A stretch of 64,000 nucleotides of DNA from Paenibacillus ginsengihumi DSM 21568 (GTDB lineage Bacteria; Bacillota; Bacilli; Paenibacillales; NBRC-103111): contig NZ_KB905565.1 of the NCBI RefSeq assembly GCF_000380965.1, positions 19,423 to 83,422 of the forward strand, given 5' to 3'. Positions 33,544-42,187 of the stretch are shown here, piece after piece. Position 1 is the first letter of the stretch. The number at the start of each line of letters is the position of its first letter. The notes beneath the pieces are model-generated. The model was not told the DNA's origin. It worked only from the letters and a program-made list of their open reading frames with translations, and did not search any database. Position numbers and translations under genes: made by a program.

Positions 33544-35361
33544 TCAGGGCGCACCGTTTTCAAACCATATGTCTTTAAAATGAACCCAGTCCAGGGAATC
33601 GAGCGCGATGCCTTTGACCGAGGTGCGGAACACCGTTTTCAGCCGTTTGAAATAGAGAAAATGCAGCAGCCGACGGGCGGCGAGATACCCTTCGATCCGC
33701 TCGAGGCGCTCGAGCCTGCGCTCGGGACACCGCTCCGCAAGCACCTCCTCCAGGCCGCGGCCGACTGCCGCTTTGGCTGCGGGCTCCAGATGCCGCTGCA
33801 TGGTCGTGAACAGGTCGATCAGCCGCACTTCCGCATCGTTGTCGAGCATAATCGAGAACAGCAGCAGGTCTGCCTGCAGCCGCTGCTCGCTGCGGAAATC
33901 CTCTATGGCTAGCAGCCGCACCTCGGCGGCGAAGCCCGATTCCTGCAGCATGGACTGCACGAGGCGGGCATCCCGCTCGTATTGCGGAATCGTGCAGATC
34001 ACGAGCCGCTCGCGAGCGTACCCGAGCCGCTTCAGCAGAGCGCGGACGGCTGCGGGATCGTGAGCGACGGGAAGCGCCTGCGGGCAGGGCGTCTGCCCGA
34101 GGACGCCGGCGTCGCCGCGAACGAAGCTGTCCGCGGCGTAGAGCACGTCGCCGCCGAGGCGCTCGAACAGCCGGGTGCGGTCCAATGCGGCGCAGACCGC
34201 GCCGCGCAGATCGGGATCGGCCAAGGGGCCGTGCTTCAACAGGTTGAAGGTCAGGAACCGACACGTCGCCCCTTGCTGCTGAACCTGCTCCCATTCCTCC
34301 GGCTGCCGGTCTTCGGGCAAGGTGTAGTTGTGGAGAATCTGAAAGCTGTCCAGCGGGCGATAAGCTTCTTTGCCTGAAGCTTCGCCCATATGCCACAGCT
34401 CGACCCGGTCGAGATGAGCCCGCCCTTGAAAGTAGGCGGGGAACGCTTCGAGAATGCAGATCGCGCCGTCGTTCAGCGACAGCTTGAACGGCCCCGTTCC
34501 GACAGGAGCGCGGGCGAATTGCTCGCCCAGCTCCGCGCAGACGTCGGCCGGTACGATCGAGGCGCGGTTGGTTGCCGCATAGGCAAGGAACAATTCGTTC
34601 GGGGCGGCCAGCCGGAAGCGGACGGTAACGGGGTCCAACGTCTCCACCGCTTCGATCCGCTGATGCGCCCAGCTGTATAACGCCCCGCCCCCGTACCGCT
34701 TCAGCCGCTCGAACGTATATTTCACATCGTCCGCATGCAGCTCGCGGCCGTGGTGAAACAGGATGCCTTTGCGCAGATGGAACGTCCAGACGGTGCGGCT
34801 CGCATCGGTTTCCCAGGCATGCGCGATATGGGGGATGACGCTCTGCGTCAGCCGGTTGTAGCGGACGAGCGGATCGAACAGCTGCTGCACCAGATGCGCC
34901 TCGGCGGCGAACTGGATCGTAAGCGGATCGAGCGAGTCGGGCGGCTGCGCCAGCGGGAAGCGGAGCGTGTCGAAGCGGCGGTCTCCGCGCAATTCGCTGG
35001 AATAGCCGAAATAGCCGTCAAGCCAATGGCGAAATCGCTCCTTCAGCGGCTCGGAGCGGGCCACATGCAGCTGCTCCATGGCGCCGCGCAGATCGTGCCG
35101 ATTGACGAGCGACTGCATCAGGCCGAGCAGCAAATCCTCCGCCGGCACCCGGAAGCATAGAGCGGACCGCCGGCCTCTGCCGCGCTGCGGCGACCACTGA
35201 AGCCAGCCGCGGGCCGCCATTTTTTTCAGCAGCAGCGCCGCATTGCGATGGGTGCACTGCAGCACGGCCGCCAGCTCGTCCAAAGTGACATATTGCGCTT
35301 CGTCTTCCCCGGCAAGGGGATACCCTTCCCGCAGCTTCAAATAGTGATGCTCGAGCTTCAC
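33544..35361 (-). CDS. SgrR-type HTH and solute-binding-domain regulator
   Basis: About 605 residues from GTG 35361, which has GGGAGG at 9 bases; a TTG at 35370 touches the ribosome-binding site and is less likely. The N-terminal 115 residues are the SgrR-type winged helix (LDELAAVLQCTHRNAALLLK). The rest (about 120-600) is a peptide-binding SBP_bac_5 domain without a signal peptide (FPLAQPPDSLDPLTIQF; DVKYTFERL). In E. coli SgrR responds to phosphosugar stress; Bacillales homologues are often next to transporters. No transporter is adjacent here. Confidence 0.85.
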   Translation of the reverse strand: MKLEHHYLKLREGYPLAGEDEAQYVTLDELAAVLQCTHRNAALLLKKMAARGWLQWSPQRGRGRRSALCFRVPAEDLLLGLMQSLVNRHDLRGAMEQLHVARSEPLKERFRHWLDGYFGYSSELRGDRRFDTLRFPLAQPPDSLDPLTIQFAAEAHLVQQLFDPLVRYNRLTQSVIPHIAHAWETDASRTVWTFHLRKGILFHHGRELHADDVKYTFERLKRYGGGALYSWAHQRIEAVETLDPVTVRFRLAAPNELFLAYAATNRASIVPADVCAELGEQFARAPVGTGPFKLSLNDGAICILEAFPAYFQGRAHLDRVELWHMGEASGKEAYRPLDSFQILHNYTLPEDRQPEEWEQVQQQGATCRFLTFNLLKHGPLADPDLRGAVCAALDRTRLFERLGGDVLYAADSFVRGDAGVLGQTPCPQALPVAHDPAAVRALLKRLGYARERLVICTIPQYERDARLVQSMLQESGFAAEVRLLAIEDFRSEQRLQADLLLFSIMLDNDAEVRLIDLFTTMQRHLEPAAKAAVGRGLEEVLAERCPERRLERLERIEGYLAARRLLHFLYFKRLKTVFRTSVKGIALDSLDWVHFKDIWFENGAP

Positions 35362-35508
35362 GAGCGCCAACCTCCCGATCTGTACTTCGCGAATGCAGAT
35401 GCTTCATTCATCATAGCGTAACATGCCGGCGTAAAATAGGAAATTTATTAGCTTCAAGTTACTTCTTTTGTTCCTGTTTTGCAAGCGGGAGGGGAGGAGG
35501 GCATGCAC

Positions 35509-35545
35509 AAAAGCAGCCCCGCCGGAAATTTCCAGGGGGGCTTGC
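35509..35545 (-). terminator. intrinsic terminator after the chromate transporter
   Basis: On the minus strand AAGCCCCCC...GGGGCT with an inner GGAAA/TTTCC stem, followed by GCTTTTGT. It begins a few bases after the second chr gene. Confidence 0.75.
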
Positions 35546-35547
35546 CG

Positions 35548-36090
35548 TTAAACGATAAAATGGGAAAGCACGGCCGCGCCATAGGCAAAGGCGAGGACGA
35601 TGACGAGGGCCGGATGCATTTTCCTCCGCTCCATCAGCCAATAGGCCGCAGCCGCAATGCCGAGCGACTGCCATACGCCGATGTCCTCTATGGAGCCTGC
35701 TCCCATCTGCCAGGTCAGCACTGCCATCATGACCGCGATGACCGGCTGGACGAGCAGCGTCATGCCTTTGACGACCGGAGACTGGCGGTAGCGCTGCAGC
35801 AGCTTGAGCAGCCAGATAAGCGCCGCCGCGGAGGGCAGCACCGTTGCCGCCAGAGCGATCGAAAGCCCGAGCAGGCCGTACACGTCGTATCCGACGTAAG
35901 CCGCCAGCTTCGTGGCGATCGGCCCGGGCAGCGTGTTGGCGAGGGCGAGCATGTTCGAAAATTCCTGGTCTGTCGCCCAATCGTAATTCGTCACGATTTC
36001 GCGGTGCATCAGCGGAATCGAGGCCGGTCCTCCGCCGTAGCCGAGCAGGTTGGAGAGCAAAAATCCGATCAGCAGATTTAACCAGTCCAT
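35548..36090 (-). CDS. chromate transporter, second half (short-chain CHR)
   Basis: A 180-residue protein of the CHR family. It has the single-domain length that works as a heterodimer. The signature GYGGGPASIPLMHREIV (about 18-34) and NTLPGPIATKLAAYVGY (about 52-68) are present. Its start overlaps the end of the first half (36078-36090). In short-chain pairs both proteins are needed for chromate efflux; the physiological substrate may differ. Confidence 0.88.
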   Translation of the reverse strand: MDWLNLLIGFLLSNLLGYGGGPASIPLMHREIVTNYDWATDQEFSNMLALANTLPGPIATKLAAYVGYDVYGLLGLSIALAATVLPSAAALIWLLKLLQRYRQSPVVKGMTLLVQPVIAVMMAVLTWQMGAGSIEDIGVWQSLGIAAAAYWLMERRKMHPALVIVLAFAYGAAVLSHFIV

Positions 36091-36704
36091 GTCGAGCGCT
36101 CCTCTTCTCCGGTATGTTCGGTTCGCCGCTTCCTGCCTTTGAACCAGCCGACAATGCGGTGGTGAACAGCGCCGTAGCCGAGGAAGATGACGATGACGAG
36201 CGCCGGATGGAGTTGAGCCGTTTGCAGCAGGGCGAAGGAGACGGCGAACATGCAGAGTCCGAGCGGCTTGCCCAGCCCTTTGACGGCGCGTTCGCCGAAC
36301 TCGCAGGCCATCACCCCGAGCATGACGGCGATGACCGGCACGACGGCGGCAATCATGCCCTGGACAACCCGCGAGCTGCTCAGCGCTTGAACCGCCGACA
36401 TCAGCGCGATCATGCCCAGCGTGGACGGCAAAATATGCGCTGCTACCGCCAGGATCGCGCCTGGCGTGCGATGCAGGCGGTAGCCCAGATACGCTCCCAT
36501 CTTCGTGGCGATCGGTCCGGGCAGCGCATTGGCCAAAGCAAGAATTTCGCCGAATTCCTCGTCGTCCATCCAGCGGTACCGGGCGACCGCTTCGTGGCGG
36601 ATGAGCGGGATAACGGAGGGGCCGCCGCCGTACCCGAGGATGCCTGTTTTGAACATAGCCCAGGCAAGCTGAGAATAACTTTGACGATGCGGTGATATAG
36701 CCAT
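36078..36704 (-). CDS. chromate transporter, first half (short-chain CHR)
   Basis: A 208-residue partner with the same signatures, GYGGGPSVIPLIRHEAV and NALPGPIATKMGAYLGY, and a longer basic C-terminal tail (GRKRRTEHTGEEERSTWTG). Five or six TM helices. The ATG lies 4 bases after the Lrp stop, so the pair is part of one operon with the regulator. Confidence 0.88.
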   Translation of the reverse strand: MAISPHRQSYSQLAWAMFKTGILGYGGGPSVIPLIRHEAVARYRWMDDEEFGEILALANALPGPIATKMGAYLGYRLHRTPGAILAVAAHILPSTLGMIALMSAVQALSSSRVVQGMIAAVVPVIAVMLGVMACEFGERAVKGLGKPLGLCMFAVSFALLQTAQLHPALVIVIFLGYGAVHHRIVGWFKGRKRRTEHTGEEERSTWTG

Positions 36705-36708
36705 ACTT

Positions 36709-37179
36709 CTACAATCTCATCCCCATTCTGCTCTTGTAGCGCGTAATCAGCACCTGGCAATCCACGCTCGTAATGCCGGGCAGCTTATACAGCTTCTGCT
36801 TCAGGAACGTTTCCATCTCCTGATTATTTTGAAACAGTCCGTGCATATGCAGCTTGCTGGGTCCCGTCATATGATACAGGCTGGTGACCGCTGGCTCCTC
36901 GGCCAGCGCTGTCGCCGCCTCGTGCAAATGCTTCGGCTCGACCTCCACGTTGAAAAAAGCGGAGACGCCGATGCCGATTTTTTCCGGATTAATGACGGCG
37001 GTAAACCGCTCGATCACCCCGTTTTCCTGCAGCGCCTGGACCCGGGCCTGGACGGCAACGCGCGAAAGGCCGATTTCTTTGGCAAGATCGGTATAAGAGA
37101 TTCTTCCGTTTGCATTCAATATTTTGATGATGCGGCGATCGATATCGTCGATCTGTACCGGAGGCGTGTCGTTATGCAC
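36709..37179 (-). CDS. Lrp/AsnC family transcriptional regulator
   Basis: A 156-residue regulator. The N-terminal helix-turn-helix [20 protein letters not shown] with [20 protein letters not shown] is standard, followed by the RAM ligand domain (about 75-150). GTG 37179 has AAAGGAG. It is the first gene of the operon with the two chr genes and probably controls them. The amino acid or other ligand is unknown. Confidence 0.9.
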   Translation of the reverse strand: MHNDTPPVQIDDIDRRIIKILNANGRISYTDLAKEIGLSRVAVQARVQALQENGVIERFTAVINPEKIGIGVSAFFNVEVEPKHLHEAATALAEEPAVTSLYHMTGPSKLHMHGLFQNNQEMETFLKQKLYKLPGITSVDCQVLITRYKSRMGMRL

Positions 37180-37259
37180 GGCGAGTCAACTCCTTTTCCA
37201 GTTGGGATGGATAGTTGCAATACGTATGTGAAACGAAGTGAATGATTACTTTCCGAATA

Positions 37260-37288
37260 AATATATAACGGATAATTTACATTTTCAA
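37260..37288 (-). promoter_or_regulatory. sigma-A promoter of the lrp-chr operon
   Basis: On the minus strand TTGAAA (37288-37283), a 17-base spacer and TATATT (37265-37260, 5 of 6), in a clearly AT-rich block (37235-37315). The leader is about 75 bases. Confidence 0.6.
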
Positions 37289-37560
37289 TAAAAAATAAAA
37301 ATTTTTATTACGGGATTGTTGGCCGGTGTATTGGCTTCGCCGCTGCTTCTGAATCAGCCGGCGATGGGGCGGCAGCGCGCATGCGGGGCGGCATAACCGA
37401 GTGCACAAAATAGGAAAACCAGTGCCTGTAATTTGCGCTTTTTGTTCCTGTTTTAAGAGCTACAATAAAGCTAGGCAGTTGCCGCTGCACCCGCTCAAGC
37501 CGGATGGGATGCGGGCGATGCAAAACGAGCCTAAGGCGGGCGAAAGAGGAGGACAGACAA
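37289..37560. other. intergenic region between divergent transcripts
   Basis: AT-rich on the left, GC-rich from about 37325. A TACAAT box at 37461 could be the -10 for the small gene at 37561, but no good -35 is present. No other gene. Confidence 0.4.
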
Positions 37561-37787
37561 TGCATTCAGGGAGAACGCCATTATCCGTATCTTGGACAGA
37601 ACAATGTCTCCGCGAAGCAGCGGAGGGCCTGCGCGCGCAAGCTGGCGGCGGAGCAGGCGATGCGGCGGATGCGCTCACCCGCCTGCTTGCCTCGGTCGAT
37701 GGGGGGCAGGCTCTTTCAGGCGAAGAGATTCATTCCCTGGTTGGCGAGCTGCTCGGCATGTTTCGCGGGAGCGGCTGCCGGGGGTGA
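37561..37787 (+). CDS. small protein, function unknown
   Basis: A 75-residue soluble protein. Predicted helices are SWTEQCLREAAEGLRAQ (about 10-26), AADALTRLLASVD and SGEEIHSLVGELLGMF. Three cysteines are seen if the C-terminal SGCRG is included. GAGGAGGACAGACA precedes ATG 37561, and a proper terminator follows at 37823, which together support a real gene. An upstream extension to 37401 lacks support. I do not recognise it. Confidence 0.5.
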
Positions 37788-37822
37788 ACGGTCTGCCCTG
37801 GGCATAATGATCATCATCTCAG

Positions 37823-37853
37823 GCATGGTCTTTGGAGCCATGCTTTTATTTTT
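37823..37853 (+). terminator. intrinsic terminator
   Basis: GCATGG (37823-37828) pairs with CCATGC (37838-37843), followed by TTTTATTTTT. Confidence 0.65.
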
Positions 37854-37873
37854 GCTCCCGATAGAGGAAAATG

Positions 37874-37923
37874 TTGACATGCGAATGCTGATTTATTATT
37901 ATCATTTTATAAAACGATAATAA
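37874..37923 (+). promoter_or_regulatory. sigma-A promoter with palindromic operator
   Basis: TTGACA (37874-37879), an exact 17-base spacer and TATTAT (37897-37902). TTATTATC (37896-37903) and GATAATAA (37916-37923) form a perfect 8-bp inverted repeat over and after the -10, the natural site for the HTH regulator encoded right behind it. Confidence 0.75.
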
Positions 37924-37947
37924 AATCTGAAAAGGACGTCGATTCGC

Positions 37948-38508
37948 ATGATCCGTTCGAAATCGGGACTAATTCTCCACCCTGTGCGGATGAAGATCAT
38001 TCAGACGCTAATCGGGGGACGAATGCTGACCGTCCAGCAGATGGCAGAAAGGCTGCCCGACGTTCCGCAGGCTACGCTTTATCGCCACCTCAATCTGCTG
38101 CTGAAGGGCGGCGTGCTGGAGATTGCCGAGGAGAAGCAGGTAAGAGGGGCCGTTGAGAGAACGTACCGTCTCGCCCTGTCAGGGATTGATCCGACGCCTG
38201 AAGAGGTGAGCGCGGCAACAAGAGAAGAGCATATGCAATTTTTTATGCAGTTCGTTGCGGGATTGATCGGAGAGTTCGGCAGTTATCTGGAGCAGGACAA
38301 GATGGATATGTTTAAGGACGGCGTTGCGTTCCGCCAGGCGGCCCTTTACTTGACCGACGAAGAATTGCGGCAGCTGCTGTATACGATCGGGGGGGCCGTT
38401 ATGCAGGCTATGGCCAATGAACCTGGGCCGGGGCGGCGCAAGCGGACGCTTGCTACGATCCTGATTCCGGCGCCCGAAACAACGAATCCCGAGAATTATC
38501 GAAAATAA
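37948..38508 (+). CDS. ArsR-like helix-turn-helix regulator
   Basis: A 186-residue regulator with an N-terminal winged helix (LHPVRMKIIQTLIGGRMLTV and AERLPDVPQATLYRHLNLLL). A helical ligand or dimer part of about 110 residues follows, ending with PAPETTNPENYRK. This matches the HTH_20/YcdF-like group often paired with a membrane protein. AAAGGACG lies somewhat far from the ATG. It is followed 11 bases later by the YhfC gene. The inverted repeat over its promoter suggests self-repression. Confidence 0.85.
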   Translation: MIRSKSGLILHPVRMKIIQTLIGGRMLTVQQMAERLPDVPQATLYRHLNLLLKGGVLEIAEEKQVRGAVERTYRLALSGIDPTPEEVSAATREEHMQFFMQFVAGLIGEFGSYLEQDKMDMFKDGVAFRQAALYLTDEELRQLLYTIGGAVMQAMANEPGPGRRKRTLATILIPAPETTNPENYRK

Positions 38509-38519
38509 GGAGGAGCTAT

Positions 38520-39311
38520 ATGGTTAGCGCTGCTTCTATAGCAGGAATTATTATTCAGATGGCGAGCATCGTCATCCTCGTGGCAAGCTTGTTCGTTTAT
38601 TTCCGCAAAACGGAGCGAATCGGCTGGCTGCCCTTGCTGGCGGGAATGGCGGTGTTTCTGCTATTCTCCCAACTGCTTGAAAAAGTGCTGCACGTCTATA
38701 TGCTGCAGGGGAATGCGGCGACCGCCAAAGCTTTGCAAAACCCGTGGCTGTTCGCCGCATACGGGGCGCTGGCGGCGGGCGTATTCGAAGAGCTGGGCCG
38801 TTATATCGGGTTTCGCTTTTGGTTGAAGCGGCGGCGCAGCTGGAGCGACGGCATCGCGTTCGGCTTCGGCCACGGCGGTCTGGAAGCGTTGCTGCTCGGA
38901 GTTGTCGGCGGTGCGCAGATGCTCGGATTTGCCCTGATGATCAACTCCGGCACGTTCGATCAGGCGCTGGGGTCCGCCATGCCGGGCGAGGCGATGCAGC
39001 AGATCAAGGCGCAGCTCACGGATACGCCATGGGCGCTTTATCTGGTCGCCGCCTGGGAACGCATTCCTGCGCTGCTGCTTCACCTGGCGCTGTCGATTAT
39101 GGTGCTGCACGGCGTCCGCAGCGGCCGGTTCCGCCATGTCGTCGCAGCCATCGCGCTTCATGCCGCCGTGGATTTCTTGCCGGCGCTGTATCAGGCCAAA
39201 GTGCTGCCGCTGGCTGTCGTCGAGCTGGGTCTGATTCCGATTGCCGCTGCGTTCTTCATTTATTTGAGGCACATGCGCCGGAAATATAGGAATGAATGGT
39301 CTCGGGAATGA
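38520..39311 (+). CDS. YhfC-family membrane metalloprotease-like protein
   Basis: A 263-residue polytopic protein with six or seven TM helices of the YhfC family, which is related to CAAX-type intramembrane proteases. Residues of a metal site are visible: FEELGRYIGFRF (Glu pair, about 89-100) and GIAFGFGHGGLEA (His, about 113-125). AAGGAGGAGCTAT precedes the ATG. It is co-transcribed with the ArsR-like gene, so its level is probably controlled by it. Its last 56 bases overlap the end of the HAD gene on the other strand. Confidence 0.85.
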   Translation: MVSAASIAGIIIQMASIVILVASLFVYFRKTERIGWLPLLAGMAVFLLFSQLLEKVLHVYMLQGNAATAKALQNPWLFAAYGALAAGVFEELGRYIGFRFWLKRRRSWSDGIAFGFGHGGLEALLLGVVGGAQMLGFALMINSGTFDQALGSAMPGEAMQQIKAQLTDTPWALYLVAAWERIPALLLHLALSIMVLHGVRSGRFRHVVAAIALHAAVDFLPALYQAKVLPLAVVELGLIPIAAAFFIYLRHMRRKYRNEWSRE

Positions 39312-40008
39312 GCCTGAGCGAAGGCAGCGTGAAATAGGCGCCGGCAGGCTTCACTTCGACTTCCACCATGTTGTAGGACCATTCCCGTTCGGCTGGCATG
39401 AAGATGGCGTGCAGACCGTTCTCCAGCGCCGGGACGATGTCGGTGCGCAGCGAATTGCCGATCATCCAGGTCGCTTTCCGGTCCAAGCCGCACATGCGGA
39501 TCAACTGATCCATGAATGACGACGTTTTATGCCGCGTTACATGGATGCGATCGCCGAAAAAACGCTCCAGGCCGGCCTCCTTCACTTTGCGCATCTGGAT
39601 GGCCGGATCGCCGCCGGTATACAGCCGCAGCTCGTGGCCATGCCGGCGCAGCTCCTCGAGCGTTTCTTCCATATAAGGATAGGGCTCGATCTGATGACCG
39701 TACACGGAGCGGCCGAGCTCGGCCAGCCGAGCGACCTCTTCCGGGTCTTTGGCTCTCCCGGTCAGATTGGCGTAATGCTCGTAAGTGTCGACGAACGAGC
39801 GGGGGAAGTGCTCCGGAGAGAAGCCTTCGGCCATCACGCGGCCGAGATCGATCTCCGCCTGCTTCTTCTTAACCTCGTCCATGGACAATCCGTAACCGTG
39901 GAACCAGGCTTCCATCTGATCGGCGAATTGCTCGATGACCATATCGAAAAATTTATTGCAGTATATGAGCGTATCGTCCAAATCGAACAATATCGTTTGC
40001 GGCTTCAT
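39256..40008 (-). CDS. HAD-superfamily hydrolase
   Basis: A 250-residue HAD phosphatase-like protein. Motif I is FDLDDTLI (nucleophile Asp9, acid Asp11), motif II is in YTGGDP, motif III is the Lys in RHKTSSF and motif IV is IGNSLRTDI. A helical cap lies between about 20 and 110. ATGAGGAGCC precedes the ATG. The C-terminus overlaps the end of the YhfC gene tail to tail. Substrate unknown. Confidence 0.88.
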   Translation of the reverse strand: MKPQTILFDLDDTLIYCNKFFDMVIEQFADQMEAWFHGYGLSMDEVKKKQAEIDLGRVMAEGFSPEHFPRSFVDTYEHYANLTGRAKDPEEVARLAELGRSVYGHQIEPYPYMEETLEELRRHGHELRLYTGGDPAIQMRKVKEAGLERFFGDRIHVTRHKTSSFMDQLIRMCGLDRKATWMIGNSLRTDIVPALENGLHAIFMPAEREWSYNMVEVEVKPAGAYFTLPSLRLIPETIHSYISGACASNK

Positions 40009-40060
40009 GGCTCCTCATCTCCCGGGTATCGTGTCGGCATTTGTTCAACATTATATCACG

Positions 40061-40444
40061 TTATACGCCAACGCACGACAAGTCCGGCTTCGACAGCGCC
40101 TCGAGCATTTCGCTGCTTCCCTGGAAGACGGCGCCCGGCTCAATGATCAGAGTCGCGGCCTGGACCGTTCCGGCAAGCCGTCCCGTAGCGGTAATTCGCA
40201 GCGACCTCTCGGCGATTACGCGGCCTTCCATCCGGCCGGCGATCACGATATCGCGGGCGGTCAGATCGGAGCGGACGAAGCCGCCCTGGCCGATCGTGAC
40301 TTCTCCCGCCGCGCGGATATCGCCGCGCACTTCCCCTTCAATGCGGATATCCGCAGCCGCTTCCAGCTGTCCCGAGAATACGCTTCCTTCGCCAATCAAA
40401 GTGAGGCCGCCATTTGCGGCGGATTTCCTGTTCAACCATCGCAT
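40061..40444 (-). CDS. bactofilin
   Basis: A 127-residue bactofilin (DUF583). The beta-helix core is visible as six-residue rungs rich in Gly and Ile/Val: LIGEGSVFSGQLEAAADIRI, EGEVRGDIRAAGEVTIGQGG, ARDIVIAGRMEGRVIAERSL and RITATGRLAGTVQAATLIIE. It polymerises without nucleotide and often places peptidoglycan enzymes. Its ribosome-binding site GGAGCG starts right at the end of a TAGACGCC-family repeat. The gene upstream in the same direction encodes an M23 peptidase, a pairing well known for bactofilins. Confidence 0.92.
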   Translation of the reverse strand: MRWLNRKSAANGGLTLIGEGSVFSGQLEAAADIRIEGEVRGDIRAAGEVTIGQGGFVRSDLTARDIVIAGRMEGRVIAERSLRITATGRLAGTVQAATLIIEPGAVFQGSSEMLEALSKPDLSCVGV

Positions 40445-40458
40445 GCTGCTTCGCTCCT

Positions 40459-40700
40459 ATCTATCTTGAAAATAGCCCCGCCCCAGACCCGCGGCACATT
40501 TTCACCTTCTGATGGTGCTGCGCAAGCCGCATGGGGGTCTATTTTGAAAAATTGGACGGAACTCTCCGGCGAATTTTTCAACACCGAAGGTGACGACCGA
40601 TGACGAAAGGAATCACTCGTCATAGGCGTCTATTTTGAAAATTTGGCGGTAACCCGCCGACAACATTTCAATACCGAAGATGACGGCCGATGAAAAGCTA
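40459..40700 (-). repeat. TAGACGCC-family repeat filling the M23-bactofilin gap
   Basis: Two modules plus the extension. Read on the minus strand it starts at the M23 stop codon (TAG at 40700-40698, then a decayed first hairpin), has hairpin TTGAAATGTTGTCGGCGG...CCGCCAAATTTTCAA, then AATAGACGCCTATGACGAGT and a second set. It ends TTTTCAAGATAG six bases before the bactofilin ribosome-binding site. Confidence 0.88.
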
Positions 40701-41678
40701 CGGCAAGTACGTGCGCGGATCGATGCTTTTGCCGCTCTTGATCACCTCATAGTGCAGGTGCGGGCCGGTGCTGCGGCCGGTCGTTCCCAGCTTGCCGATC
40801 ATTTGGCCTTTATCGACCGCATCGCCCTTCTTGACCGTCGCCTTGTTCAGATGCATATACCAGGTGCGCAGGCCTTCGGAGTGCTCGACGATCACGTGAT
40901 TGCCGTGCAGCCTGTCGGAGCCGACCGTATGCACGATGCCGCTGGCCGCCGCATAGACCGGATCGTTCAGCTTGCCGGCGATGTCGATCCCGCGGTGGAA
41001 GCTCAGTTTGCCGGTAAACGGATCGTGCCGGTAACCGTAAGGCGAAGTGATGAGGCGGGAGACGGTCGGCCAATGGTTGGGCGTGCGCCGGCTGCGCTCG
41101 TGCGCCGCCGCCAGCTCTGCCTTCGCCTGGTCCAGCCGGCTGCTCAGCCCCGAAAGCTCCTGCAGCAGCTGATCGTAGCTGGCCCGGGCATTTGCGGCGA
41201 TGGCGCGAACCTCCTGCGCGGTAACCGGGACGCGGGGGCCGCCCATTCCGCGCTCGGCCATGCCTGACGCCGCAGCGTCTGCGGCGGCGCCGGCGGGCTT
41301 GCCGCTGTCCGCGTGCGGAGCGAGCGCCTTCAAATCACGCTCCAGCCGCTTCAAATCTTCGACCTGAGCGCGCACCTTCGCCGCCTGCTCCGATATGGTG
41401 TAGATTTGGCTGCGCAATTCCTCGATCGCCGCGTTCTTTTGGCGCATTTCCTGCTGCAGCCGCTCGTTCTTGCCGCGCAGCTCCGTCCTCGACATGGCAA
41501 GCGCTGCGGACGTCTTCGCATAGCTTAAGCAGGCGAAGCCTGAGGAGGCCAATATGCAGGCGGCACAGACGGCGATCGCGCAGAGCGCGGCGCGGGATAG
41601 CGAAAGGCGGATGACGCTTTCGTCCGCTTCGGGAATAATCACGAAGGTCAGTTTGCGCTTGAAACGGTTAAGTAGCAT
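40698..41678 (-). CDS. M23 family peptidoglycan endopeptidase
   Basis: A 326-residue membrane-anchored protein. One TM helix (about 34-55, AALCAIAVCAACILASSGFA) is followed by a coiled coil (about 60-125, ELRGKNERLQQEMRQKNAAI) and a second one near 175-205. The LytM/M23 domain at the C-terminus (about 215-326) has the zinc ligands SFHRGIDIAG (His, Asp) and GPHLHYEV (His). ATG 41678 has AAAGGAG. It should cut peptide cross-links outside the membrane, placed by the bactofilin encoded downstream. Confidence 0.92.
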   Translation of the reverse strand: MLLNRFKRKLTFVIIPEADESVIRLSLSRAALCAIAVCAACILASSGFACLSYAKTSAALAMSRTELRGKNERLQQEMRQKNAAIEELRSQIYTISEQAAKVRAQVEDLKRLERDLKALAPHADSGKPAGAAADAAASGMAERGMGGPRVPVTAQEVRAIAANARASYDQLLQELSGLSSRLDQAKAELAAAHERSRRTPNHWPTVSRLITSPYGYRHDPFTGKLSFHRGIDIAGKLNDPVYAAASGIVHTVGSDRLHGNHVIVEHSEGLRTWYMHLNKATVKKGDAVDKGQMIGKLGTTGRSTGPHLHYEVIKSGKSIDPRTYLP

Positions 41679-41759
41679 GACGACTCCTTTCGGTCGGAAT
41701 GATGCCTCTCTCTGCGGCATATATTGGAGACAGCGAGTCAATGCCGGGAGGGATGCGAC

Positions 41760-42155
41760 TTGTCTTTATTGAAATCGAGCCGCATGAGTTTGCTGGAGAG
41801 GCTCGCACGGCACGTCAGCAAAGAGATTGCGCTGCAAGCCCGGGACTTCGACAGCGGGCCCGGCGTGCTTCGGCATGTTGGCAAACGGTTCATCCGCGTG
41901 GATGACGGATACTATATTCCTTATGTTATGGAGGAAATCGTGCTGTTCGGAGCTGCCCGCAGAGCCGGGGCGGAGCGCGTGCTGACGCATACGACGTATG
42001 CGCCTGCCTTTGTAGCGCTGCTGAACCGAACCGGAATCGACTTCCTCGAGCTGACCGTCGATCGGCCGGACGAGGAGGAAGAGCTGACGATTCTCATCCC
42101 CTTCAACAAAGTGATCGGCGTTCGAAGCATCGGCGAGTCGGACGATATCCAATAA
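41760..42155 (+). CDS. conserved hypothetical protein
   Basis: About 131 residues from TTG 41760, which has GGGAGGG at 7 bases; ATG 41784 has no ribosome-binding site. The N-terminal part is basic and helical (SLLERLARHVSKEIAL). The body is a small alpha/beta domain (GYYIPYVMEEIVLFGAARRA, ILIPFNKVIGVRSIGES) with a strongly acidic turn DRPDEEEE. No signal peptide. I do not recognise the family. It is divergent from the M23 gene, so it may share its control region. Confidence 0.65.
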   Translation: MSLLKSSRMSLLERLARHVSKEIALQARDFDSGPGVLRHVGKRFIRVDDGYYIPYVMEEIVLFGAARRAGAERVLTHTTYAPAFVALLNRTGIDFLELTVDRPDEEEELTILIPFNKVIGVRSIGESDDIQ

Positions 42156-42187
42156 TCCGCCGCATTCCTGGCCACGAGCCGAGCCGT

